A DNA stretch of 64,000 nt, taken from assembly GCA_965223435.1 (NCBI GenBank), contig CBDCWQ010000020.1, forward strand, positions 1-64,000, written 5' to 3'. The notes beneath the pieces were generated by a model. That model had not been told where the DNA came from. It did not search any database and was given only the letters and a program-made list of their open reading frames with translations. Position numbers and translations under genes: made by a program. The DNA comes from CBDCWQ01 sp965223435 (lineage in GTDB: Bacteria > Myxococcota > Kuafuiibacteriia > Kuafuiibacteriales > Kuafuiibacteriaceae). Below are positions 1 to 11,400 of this stretch, one piece after another (the first letter of the stretch is position 1; each line of letters begins with the position of its first letter).

Positions 1-738
1 GGCCACGGGTATTGGGTGCAGCTTTCGGCATCGCGTCCGGGGCTGGGTGATTCTTGTATCCCGGCGAATAGAGGCCTGGAAGCGGTTGTTCGGATGGTCC
101 AAGACTGCGTCTTTTTGTCTGACAGCGTGGTGGTGACGGGTGACAAGGTGAGGCCCGACTTGCGGGGGGAAGGCGGTGTTTCATCGTCTGGGCGGCTGGT
201 GGTGAACATTCAGGACGGAACCCGCCCTCTGGAGCACAGGCACGCTTTCGGTGGTCCCGAAAATCGGGTGCTGGTGCCTGATCTCATCTACGGGTGGCGC
301 GTGGTGTCGGGCGGTGCGGGGGAAGAGCCCGGGCCATCACCGGGTACGTATTGGCTGGATGTCCCGCCCATCGAAGATCGCTTTGGTCTGAGACGAGGGC
401 TCATCTTTCAGTTGACCAAGGAAGTGAACGAGCTCGCCCAAAAGGGGTTGATCGGTGAAGTGCGATTTTTACCCCATCGATACGCGTCTGTCCTTGCGTC
501 GACGTTGAACGCTCGATTTTTTGCGCATGATGTCCCAAAAAATCGAGGGACCGATGGGGGTGCGCTCGCGGGTGGCTCCGCGCCCATCCTGAGGCTGGCT
601 TTTTCCGAAACCGCGTCTCGGCGGAATCTTTGCCCGGTCTCCTGGTGGGGGGAGAAGTGTCCGACGACGATTTCATGCGGCTTTACATCAACGGCGTGTT
701 GGTTGAACGGAATTCGGGTCCGTTTGTGCACCGGATGA
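1..738 (+). pseudogene. Giant secreted protein, 5'-truncated first segment of a frameshifted gene
   Basis: The frame is open from base 1, so the gene begins outside the window. The peptide aligns by eye with roughly residues 180-340 of the intact paralogue encoded at 14686-25782: both share a GYGY/GHGY start, then a stretch ending in ARFFAHDV here and RRFFGPGV there. The signal peptide and about 200 N-terminal residues are therefore missing. The useful reading ends near 605-625. After that the protein continues in another frame, and a two-base duplication (tctc) in the alanine-serine stretch would explain the shift. The rest of this frame up to 738 is nonsense. No enzymatic domain was recognised in this segment. 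Whether the break is real decay or an assembly error cannot be decided from sequence alone. Confidence 0.7.
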
Positions 739-3149
739 TGCTTTTGCCAAACGCGCACCGGGTGTCGGTTTTGGCTTTGGACGCTGCGGGGCAAAAAACG
801 CGGTACACGCGTTTTGTTGCCGCAGGCTCGCTTGCGTTCGGGGGCGCGCCGGCAGCGCCCGTCTCAGGAAAGTCGCCCGAGGGTGAAGCGCGCCTGCCGG
901 ACTTGGCGGTCCGCCAAGGCGGTGCCCCGGCAATTGTGCTCGAGGGGCCCACGCCTCGCCCCTGGGTGACGGCCTTGCCGGAAGTGCTGGTTCCGTTTTT
1001 GGTCAACGACCCTGATGGTGATGTGACGTCAGTCTCGGTGAACGGGGTGATTGTTTCGTCCAAAGGGGGTCCGTTCGGGGTCCGGGTTCGGCCTTCGGGT
1101 GCGCCCCTGATGCTGGTGGCCGAGGACCGTGCGGGCCACCGGACCGCAACCGAGGTTTTGCTGGTCTACGATTCTGAGGCGCCCGAAGTTCGGCTGGAGA
1201 ACCCCAAAGCCGAAGAAGTCTACGCGCCTCAGTACGACATTGTGGGGACGGTCCGAGACCCGCACCTGAAATCCGTGCGGCTCGCGCGCGACGGTGTATG
1301 GTCGCCCGGCGATGTGGCCGTGAACGGGGCCGAGTTCTCCCGGACGGTGACCTTGGAGCCCGGAAAAAACCACTTCTTGGTGGTGGCCGAAGATCAGGCC
1401 GAAAACGTTCGCGAGACCTCGGTCACCGTGCATTACGAACCGGCCGGGCCATTGCTTGCGGTCCCGCCCGCGCCGCCAAGCAATCTGGTGGGTGTTTTGA
1501 CGGAGTCCGTGGTTCGGCTGGGTTGGCGTGCGCCGCGTCTGATGGCCGACCGAAGTGGGGTCCCGGGCGGGGTTCCCGTTCGCTATCGGGTGCATCGAAA
1601 CGGTTTGCCCCACGAGACCGTGGATGGGCTGGGGTTCGAGGACACTCTTCCTTCCTTTGGTCGCTATACCTACACGGTGACCGCATTGATGGAGGACCGG
1701 TCGGCGCGGGTTTGGGCGTCTTCAGATTCGGAACCCGTCGTTTTTTCGCATGAGCCGCCCGCACCGGGCCGCGCCATGGGTCTGTCTTTTCCCCAGTCGG
1801 TCGATGCGGGGGGGAGAGCTCGGTTGCCCAAGGCGGCGCTGTCCTGGTCTGAGGGACGGGTTGTGGCGCATATGGTGTACGTCCTTCGAGGCGAAGGCGA
1901 GTCGGGCGATCGCATTCAGTATCTGAGGAACGAAGAGGGTGGGCAGGAGGGCTCTTGGACGGTGCCCATCACCCTTCATCGAGGCGCGAAGGGTGTCTTC
2001 ATCAGCGACCTTGCGGTGTCTGGGGAGGGGACCCAGCTTTCGGCGGCTTGGATCGCACAAGATTCAACGGTCGAGCCGGCAAAAAGCCAGGTGGTTGTGA
2101 TGCGCGGGGTTCAGACCGCATTCCGAAGGCAGGCCCTTCAGACATCCGAAGAGGCGCCTACTCATCCCACGAATCACGCCGATCGCAACCGCGTCGGCTG
2201 TCGGCGCCTGTTGCCTCGGTCACTGCCTATTCGGCCTGACGGGGCCCGGTCCGAAGTGAATTCGGCCCACCCGTGGACCTTGGCTTACGACAACCAAGGT
2301 GGTTCGTTTGGATGTCATGCAAGTGAGCCAAGGTCTACCAAAGTCGTGCGGGCTGGTCCTCATTGGAAGCGGGGCCTGGATCTTGCGTACGACGCATCGG
2401 GTGATCTTCACTTGGTTTGGGGGGAGTCGAACAAGGTCTACTATCTGAGAAACCTCGAAGGCAGCCCCTCGTCGGTTTTCGACATCCCGCGTCGAAGGGC
2501 GGTGACCGGTTCTGTGAAGTCTTTGGTGCAGTACGCGCCTCTTCAGGGTCTTGGCTGCACCTGCGAGGGGTGTTGGTGCGAGGAAAGTTATCCAGGGAGT
2601 GAGGTGCTGGACGCGGCAACTGGCCAAGCGATGGGAGGCTACCGCGAATGGGTAGAGGCTCGCATGGTGCGGGAGCCATCGCTTCATGTGGATGGCGACC
2701 GAATCGTTGTTGCCGCCCGCCAGGTTTCAAGCTGGAACCCAGATCCTGTGCCCAACCCGAATTGGGCGGCGATGGAAACCGACCCCATCTACAGCGATAC
2801 GGTGCTCGACGGTCTCCGCCCCACCCGCATGCTCGTCGGTTGGCGCAAGACCTGGAAGCCCAAAGAGGTGCCGGGCGATCAAGCACTCTGGGATAGTTTG
2901 GGCGTGCAATACCAGTTTCGGTATGCCGGAACCGAGGATCCGGTTGACCGGATCGTGGTCGCGGCGCGGCCCACCCTGGGGCCAGAGCCTAAGGGCCCTT
3001 GGGTGGACGGCGTTCGCCGGGATTGGCTTTGGTCCACGGTGGACGTATTGCGCGAGGCGGGCTTGGACGGTGCGCCTTCGCATCCTCAGGTGTTTGCCGG
3101 GCCTGACGATCGCTTGCATGTGGTCTACGAGCGCGGCCCCCTCGTCTGA
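630..3149 (+). pseudogene. Giant secreted protein, segment 2: Ig-like/FnIII domains and first half of a BNR-type propeller
   Basis: This segment continues the same protein in the next frame. Coding similarity starts slightly before 630, and the nominal TTG is not a true start. The first 280 or so residues look like three bacterial Ig-like domains (pattern VSVNGV, then GAPLMLVAEDRAGH, then FLVVAEDQAENV) followed by a fibronectin-III-like domain. These are absent from the paralogue on the other strand. From about 1780 the sequence parallels the paralogue's sialidase-type propeller, including the shared motif DLHLVWGE. A stretch at about 2100-2270 is longer and poorly alignable, so a pair of compensating indels there is possible. 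The frame ends at TGA 3147-3149, immediately after a run of five C. Four C would restore the reading into segment 3. Likely extracellular. Confidence 0.7.
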
Positions 3150-6100
3150 CCCCAACGCCCAGAATTACAATCCCATCGTGTGGTCTCATTCTGGTGACGG
3201 GGCAAAAAGCTGGTCCCGACCCTTGCCGGTGGCCGACGGTTACGTCCCGCAAGCCGTGGCGGAAGAAGGGCTTTTCATTCTGCGATATCGACCTCGGCCC
3301 GCTCGGGACCCCAACGTGGCGCCCTCGGGTGAAATTTGGGCGTCGCACAGTCAAGACGGCCGGTCCTTCCAGGATGTTCGTCTGAGCGTGCGTTGGTCCG
3401 GAACATCTTCTCAAACCGTTTCGGTTCCGGCGAAAGCCGTCCACTGGAAGACGCACGGCCCAGGTGCCGACGTGCTCACCGGTGTGCCCACGGTTGCGAC
3501 TGCCAAAGACCTATGGCTGGCGGCGTGGCTTCGGCCTGCCCAAGGGCCCGGCGGTTCGGATGCGTTGATGATCGTGCGGCGTACAAAGCCTGCACCCGAT
3601 GCGGCTTTCGGTTCTGACCCTTCGGACCCGCGACTGCCGGCTGGGTCTCGGTTCCAGCCCCAGGCATCGGTCACACCCGAGGCATCGGCGGGTGCCGAAA
3701 GCGCGGCGGGTGCCGAAAGCGCGGCGGGTGCCGAGAGCGAGGCGGGTGCCAGGAGTGAGGCGGGTGCCACGTCCGGCGGATTTGATCCCCTTGCCCCTTC
3801 TTTTGGCTCCGGCGCCGGGGCCGTGCCAGCGAGGTCGGCGCCGCGCGGCGGTCCCTCGGGTGGCTCCGGTGATTCGGTGTTGGCCACGATGTCGACCCCG
3901 GTTGGCGGTCACCCAGACGCGGAGGAAGGGCCAGAGGGCCCCGGCACCGAGGCTCTGTGGGTCCAGGGGTCGGAGGTGCCTTTTAGCGGTGCGCTGGCTC
4001 TGGGGCATGAAGCGCCAGGCGGAGCGGGGTCTGGGCCGACCGTCTTGGTGGCGGGCTCGGCCCAGCTTCCCCGCAATGTGGAGCGCGCTACACGGCTTCT
4101 CGCCACGTTGTACGACCCGGACGAAGGGGTCCAACGGGAGTTTTTGGTTGAAGAGGACAACCGAGATTCGGAGAAGTTGGCTGAGTTTCATCGGGTGTGG
4201 GCTTACACGCAGGGCATTGCGCTCGCGCAAAGCGCGCGTCTCGATCAGCGTTCGAAGGCAAAAATGATTGCACGGTGGCTTTGCCATCGTGGCATCCGAG
4301 ATCCAGACGATTCGTCTGTCATCTTGGGATGGCATTTTTCGGAGAACACCGAAGGGGATTCCTGGAAAGACGTTCGATTGGTCACGGGGGCCAGCGCGTG
4401 GGCGGTTCACGGGTTGGGGGTATTCTTGGCGTCGCCCGCCTACGCGGAGCAAGAAAGCACGCAACAAGTCGGTGATGCGGTGGACTACCTTGGGTGTTAC
4501 CAGGCCGCGCTTCGGGGGCTTGAGCGCCATCGCACGCCCTCTGGGTTGATGACCGCGGGCATGACCGACGCCGCGCTCCTCGAGGCTGGGGGACGGGTGG
4601 CTTACTACCAAACCCTCGACACTCTAGGTTATGCATCTGACCTCACCCGCGTCCGTGCCGAAAACGTGGTGACGGAGCACAACCTCGATGTTCTCGCTGT
4701 TCTGAACCATGCCCTTTTGCATGCCGACGCTCTGGCTCTGGATGCCGACGCGCTTCTTGCGTGGCGGGATGAACTGCAAGAGGCCATTTTCCACTTGCTT
4801 TGGGATGGCTCCACCGGTCGAATCGTGACCGGCGGAAGCTTTTCCGCGCAGGGTGTGTTCGAAGCCAGCCCCTATTCCGCCATCGACAATTGCAGTTGGC
4901 TTTCGACTTCGGTGGCCCACCAAACCCTTCGCCAGGGTCACCTGACAAAGCTGGCGGCATGCCTGCGGTACACCATCGACAGCTTTGTCAAAAGATTGCC
5001 GATGGCAGGGGACGCCCTGGCGCGCACGTATTTTGGCACCCATTACTTTCCTGGCGATTTTCGCGACCCCTACATTGATCCGACCCCGGAAAACCAAGTC
5101 AAACAATCTCAGACTTACCACCTGGAGGCCACTGCGGGGTTGATTCTGGGGCTTTGGATGTTTGCCGACGCCCATCCGGACCATCCGGACACGAAGTTTT
5201 TTCAGGAGAAGGCAGACGCGCTTTGGTATGCGATGCAGCTTTTTGTGCACGACCACGGTTTTCCTTACGCGAGCCAGCGTATTCAAGATCTGTTTACCTT
5301 GTTGCCTTCGAGCACTTCCGCCATTTGGTTCAAGGACTTATGGGCGTACAAGAATCGGATAGGCGAAGACGAAGACCGGCCGCTTCTGACCTACGCGCGC
5401 CTAGATCCAGGCGCGGATGGTGCACCCGGTGAGCCCATTGGGGTCGATGCGGTGGTGGCGGTGGTCGACGACGCGCTCGGTGCGCTTGAGGCGTGGACCG
5501 CGAATGGGGCGAAGGCACCGGGCGAACCCGTGGCCGAGGAGGATGCGCTTGCGGTTTTGGGTTGGATCTCGGCCAGAAACCTTGCGCAGGCGACAACGTT
5601 GGTCGACTTTTTGGTGCACGCCCTCACGCCGGCATCCCCCGAGGCCGAAGGGGTGTTGCCCAACGAGGCCGAGATCTTGGCGACGTACGCGCTCTTCCGT
5701 TTCTCGTTGGTTGACCAAGATATGGCCCGTGTCGCCGCCATACAGGCGGTTCTCGACAAAACGCTGCCTCGACTTCAGGCCTATCAAGAGATGGCGCCCA
5801 CCGCTCAAGTTTGGTCCTTCTTTGTTCTGGACGGACTGGTTAGGGCGCGGGGGGAGGACGTGGCTCCTCTTTGGGTCTCACTTCGAGATGAACTCCGCCT
5901 TCACCTGGTGAAGGCGGTGCGGGGGGTGTCCCCGAATGCTGCGTTCTCGGCTGACCCAGAGCTTGCCTACGGCCTTTTTGCCCTCCACGCTGGGGAGTGG
6001 GTCGCGCTCGAAGACCTTTTGCTTCGGGTCGGCCTTCAACGCGAGCGGCCACCGGGGCTTGGCTTACTGTATGGTGCGGCGTCGTCGTTTGACCCCCGCT

Positions 6101-8439
6101 ACCAGGAACTGGCTACGCGAGACCTCCTTCGGCCAGAACCACGCACTGGGCGCGAAGAACCCCATCCTGCGCGCGTGCTCTTGGCTCAAGACGCGCGAGG
6201 GTTGTTTGGGGGGCACGTGCAGCGCGTGGACGTGTCCTCCTGGATGGTGGCCCTTGAAGGCCAATTTGTAGAAACGCTGTTTACGCTGCTCGCGAGCGAA
6301 CCCCACGATCGTCACTTCGACGCCGGCCTTCTTCGGCTGCATCAGGTTTTCTTTGTGATGGACCTGGTCAACAGGGGGGTCCCGTTTGAGGCGTGGTTGA
6401 AGGCCTACCTCGGGCATCCCTTGGTGTCCTCGATGGAAGAAACGGTTTCGGCGATGGAAAACCTGTGTGCGTTGCGTTTTGCCACCGACCCCAAGAGCCC
6501 CGCATACGTCGTGCGATACCTCGGCGTGTCGTGCGCCCAGGCGGGTTCGACTTTTCGGGCCCGATTAGAGGCGCGTACGGGGGCGATGGAAGCTCAAGTC
6601 GGCGTTCTCATGGCCGACTCCGATGCCGCGGGTTTTGAACGCTGGACCTCCCGTTGGGTTGCCGGAATCCCCGCGGAGCCAGATTGGGATGACCCGGTGG
6701 ATGTTGCTTTCGGAACCTTGGGGCCCGCCCACTGGGGCTTGGATGCGCGGCTTCGTCCCCGGACGGCCCATGATCTGATGGGGTCGGCGTGTGGGTTCGA
6801 CAGGGCGGCCGAGGCATGGGGCGTTCCGGTCTGTCCTTTGCCGTTGGCCACCGATGCCAAACCCGAAGCGGTGGCTGCGGCCCTCCGGACGCGGTTTGTC
6901 GATGCGCTTAAGCGGGCGCTCCAGAAGGACACGGACGGGTCCAGGCGGACCTACGAGTTTTGGGGTGGTGACCTGGTTGGGTTTCAGAACCCGGGCGCAT
7001 CCACCTATTGGTCGAGGCCTGCTGTCGAGCTTCGGGTACTGCGGGACGAGTCGGCGCCCTTCGAACGACGGTTTTTCGGACGGGTCGCCGATGGGTGGGC
7101 GCCGCCCTTGTCCCCTTCGGAAGCCAAGAACGTGAAATGGCTTCGCCGCATGATCAACCGGCATGGCAAGGGCGATTTGGTTGGCGTCGCCCATCGGGCA
7201 AAGCTTTCGGTGGAGGCGTTGCACCACAGCCTGCTTACGGGTGATCTGACCGAGGAGACCCTGGCGGCGCTGCTTGAGGCGCTTTTCCTTGAGGACCAGG
7301 GGGACTGGTGGCGGTCTCATTTTGACCTGAGCCCCAACGCCCTCGATGGGGTACGAGACGGTGCGCTCTTGGATACTGCGTTTGTCCCCGTGGGGCGGGG
7401 TCTCGAATCCATTCTGTCGTATTCGGGGGTCGTCCGGTTGGACGGCGTCCCCGCGTCGGTGGTGCTCCCGCTTCACCTTCAACGTGGTGGTGCACTCGCA
7501 GTGTTTGCGGAAGCGGAGCATGAAGGGGGCGTTTCGAGGCTGAGGCTGACGGTGGAGTCCGGAGGGGACGCGCTTCGCTTCGACACCGATGCGGCTTCGT
7601 GGGGGTCTTCCGGGGCGCTCCCAAGTTCGTCAGCGCCCATTCTTTTGGGCGAGAGCGCAGGCGCACCGGCGGTCCCGGGACCGGACGGTCTGTCTACGGC
7701 ACCTCTGGTGACGCCCTTTTTCTCTTTGGAGGGCAAGGAACATCGGCTGGTCTTTTCGGTCTCGGACACAGGGCCCGTTACGCTTCGCTATCGGTTGGTT
7801 CTCGACCAAGCGGCGGACAAGGAACGTGAGGTGTTCTTGAGTGCAAACACCGCACACGGTCCCCTGAGGGCCCCGCGCTTTTGCCGCTCGCTGTCCGACC
7901 ACGTCGAGGTTCGGGCTGCCGCCCTGGCCGACAAAGGTGCGGCCGGCGGCCTTTCGGTGGTTCATGAACCGGGACTTCATGAACCGGGACAGACAGCGCT
8001 GGTCCGCGAAGGATCCCCCGGGGAGGGGGCGGCCTACGGCCTTTCGGTGGTTCACGAACCGGGGCAGGCGCTGGTGATGGGCGAGGGGGTCCACAGGGTG
8101 CTATGGCCGACCGAAAGGACGCCGCTTGGCCCGGTGGTGACGACAATCCAGGGCCACCGCCGCGACGGGTACCTGATGTTCTCGGGCTCTGGTGGCCTTC
8201 TGGGGGGCGCCCTAGAGCCCCCCGCGTCCGTGGCCGATTCCGAGGCAGGGACGGTTGCGGGCGGGTTTTGGTTGGAAGCTGGGGCAGAAGCGTTTTTGAC
8301 GCTGACGCACCAGGTGGACGGTTTTTCGGTGCCCTATGCAGATCCGGCGGTGCTTCGGAATGGCCCGCGATGCGTTTTTGGTGCCGGGCGCACCTTTAGG
8401 CGCGGCGCACGAGTTCCAGGTGTACATCACCTCCCTTGA
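3141..8439 (+). pseudogene. Giant secreted protein, segment 3: propeller end, repeat linker and alpha/alpha toroid
   Basis: Reading resumes at the conserved GPSS junction, which is present unbroken in the paralogue (YSDGPSS), so it is a frameshift joint. The segment first completes the propeller (SHSGDGAKSWS resembles an Asp-box). Next comes a Gly/Ala/Glu/Ser linker built from about five 18-bp repeats at 3686-3774. A roughly 480-residue alpha-helical region at about 4090-5370 follows, with motifs RVWAYTQGIALAQ, TEHNLDVL, DNCSWLS and YHLEATAGLILGL. These fit a six-hairpin alpha/alpha toroid of the kind seen in glycosidases, although no catalytic acid was assigned. The remainder is helical, then beta-rich, with a local duplication at 7948-8061. 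The reading crosses into the frame of segment 4 near 8362, where one extra A would account for the change. The frame itself runs on to 8439. Confidence 0.7.
3686..3774 (+). repeat. 18-bp tandem repeat, about 5 copies (AGAESA linker)
   Basis: The unit gcgggtgccgaaagcgcg recurs in frame and encodes an Ala-Gly-Ala-Glu-Ser linker between the propeller and the helical toroid of the frameshifted giant gene. The paralogue has different tandem repeats at the equivalent protein position. Confidence 0.8.
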
Positions 8440-11400
8440 CGTGGCCGTAGGGTCTCGGGTGCGCGAAGAGCCTTTCCTGGGAACGCTCGGACCCAAAACC
8501 AGCATCTACGTGGCCCCCTCCCAAGAGTGGGGTCCCGCGTTGGTTCACATCTACCTGGGCGAAGGTGGGGCGCCCCCAGGGGGGCACGGCTACCAGGTTC
8601 GCGCGGAGGTTGACGTGGCGGCTTTGGGGGCCGGCCTCGACCGCTTTTTGGCCAACGAACAAGCGCTGGCCGACTGGGTGGCCACCCAACCTGACTTCCG
8701 GCTTCCCTTGGCCCCAACCGAAGCGGGGCATGAATTTGAGGTTTATGTGGTGGCGAACCGCGTTTCGGTGTCGGCTCGTCTTCTCGATGCGTCTTCGTCG
8801 GTGTTTGCCGTGGATGGCCGTCCGGTGGTGAATGACGGCGGTTGGGACGCGGTGCACCAAGACGACCCACTCTTGGCTCTGTTTGCGGCTCGAGCCGCCG
8901 AGATGGAAAAAGCCGGTGGCGACTTTCACGCGTTTTTGCGGTCGATGCACGCTTTTGTCCTGCAGCTTGGTGCGTCGACCCAAGAAACGCGTCAGTATGG
9001 TGTTCGCATATGGTCTGAACCGCGCCAAGGCGCCACTTGGATTCTCGACTTTGTGAAACAGGATTCGAATGGTCTTGATGGGGCGCCGCCCGCCGAAGCC
9101 CAACACCCCGCGCCGGGCTTTTCATTTTGGAATCCCCTAGGAGACGTCTCTTCAGCCTCGCCCGCCCTGGACGGTTGGCAGGGCCCGGGGGTCTTGGGTG
9201 AGCCGCTCGGGCCGTTTTCGGGCGGAGGGCAGCTCTATGCGCCATGGACCACCGCAGGTCACACCCACCCGTTTCTTTCGGGGATCGTCGGACCTGGGGC
9301 CCATCCCAACCAAAACGCGCCCGAACCGGTGCCCATTCCGTCGGCTTGGCCGCCATTCGATGGGGGCGGGGGGCATGCGTACTACGGGCTCTCTCAGGAA
9401 GTCTTTTTGGCCAGCGTTCAAGAAGACTGGAGCACGGCGACCTTTGCCTCTGGTACGCCGTCTCGTGAGATGTTTCGAGACGGAAAACAGGTTCAGGAGG
9501 CGCCCGGCAACCTGCTCGATTTTCTTCAGTCTGGTCGCGGCGGTTTTCAGCTCCTTTACCGACGGGGGATGGATGATGAAAGCTATCGCGCCGGCAAAGG
9601 GATCTACACCGTACGGGTCCCTCCGGGAGCCATCGATCTCAATCGCATGTTTGAGGCCCTCGGGTGGCCGATACCCGATTCGCTTCAAGATGGCGTGGTG
9701 CTCCCAGGAACCCTATCGGGGGCCTACATCACGCATGTCATGAGCCTTGACGAGACATACGCGAAGAATCGGTTGGAGGTTGATTTCGACAGCGATAAGC
9801 TGCCCTTCAAACCTTTCGACGTCCCCACCGCCAGTGCCCACGCGCCGTCCGAAGAGGCCTTGGCGCGTCGATTTGCGGCGCTCCCTGGGGTACCTGCCCC
9901 CCTCGCGGAAACGGCTCAGCCCATGAATCTCAACGCCGCCCTCTCGATGGCCCCGAGCTTGGTGGTCGCGAGCGAACCCCGAGGGCCTCTTGGGCCGGAT
10001 GGGGTGTTCAAGACCGGTTTTCAGGTGCCCTCCTCGGGGCGTTGGTCTCCCTACGTGACCACCCGGGTGGCGCCCATGTTTTCTCGCAAGGGTTCGCTGT
10101 CGACGGGTGGCATTCCGCTTAGGGCCGACAAGCTATGGTTTTATTACCTGGTTCAAGAGGATGGACTCTTGGTCCATCACAAGGACGCCTATGTTCCTTT
10201 GGTGCTGGTGCCCGGTCCGGTTGGCACGAAGCGCATTGTTGGGGCTCAGGAAGTGACGTGGGACGATCGCGACCAGACGTGGGTGCCGGGCCCGTTTGTA
10301 CCCAATCCCGAAAGTGGCGTTGCCCGTCCCACCATGAGGCGCTACTGGCACGGTGAGCCGGCTCACTTCGTCAACGAACGCCACACACCCATCGTGGACC
10401 CCCAGCAAGGCAAGCCCATTGCGGTGAATACCGACATCTACGATGAAGCGATCTATTCTTCTGTGGTCGAAACGGTTGCGGCCGCCCGCGGTGAGGTCAA
10501 GGTTCAGCACGATGGCGAAAAAATTGCCCGAACGTTGGAAGGCAAATGGGTAAAAAAAGCACCCCTCTATCCGCCGGGTGTGGTGGAATTCCCCGTGGCT
10601 GATATCTACCGTTATCAGCGCCTCACGGCGACCGACTTCTTCGACTTCTCTGCCCTCATCGTCAAGACTGTGTTTCGTGGGATTGAGCTTTCGCACCCCA
10701 TTCGTTTGTACAAAAACGAGGACGGCCGTGCGTTCGTTCATCCCGAGGACCATGTTCCCTTGGCCCGAATGACGCTGGCAGGCGAAACCTTCGTTCCAGT
10801 GAAGTTTGTGGAGCCTCCCGCCTTTGCGGTCGGCGTTCCTCTCTCGAGCGGCAATCTGAAGGACGCCGAGGCTTTTGTGCTGTCGATGGTCCCGCTGATC
10901 GTGCCGGGTACGCCCCAGGAGATCTTTAAGACCGGGATTCAAGCCCGAGGAGATAACCCGAGTCTGAGGGCTCTTGTCGACGAGCCTCATCAAAGTTCGT
11001 GGGTCTATGGGTTTAGACAAATCGACACCATGTATTACACGCTCCAGGAGTCCGGAAGTGCGCACTGGGGTGATCAAAAAAAGCCCGAGGCGTCGCTTCC
11101 GCGCATCTTCTTGGCGCGCCCCAAAGGCTTTGTCGATGTGAAGACCGCCTTGGGGGCCGGGACCAAGCGTCATGCTGCGGGAAACATGAACGCCGTGATG
11201 GACCGCATGGACCCGAATTCGGACTCCAAACTGGCCATTCCCGGCCAGGTGTTGCCCGAAAACATTGTGGGCTCATTTGAGTTTCATGCACCCCAGCGAG
11301 GCTGGTTCGAACCCAATCCTTCCGCAGCAGATCCGCTTCCCCGGGTCTACGAGTGGGCCACCGTTTTTGTGCCCGCCCTCATGATGCAATGGGAACCGCA

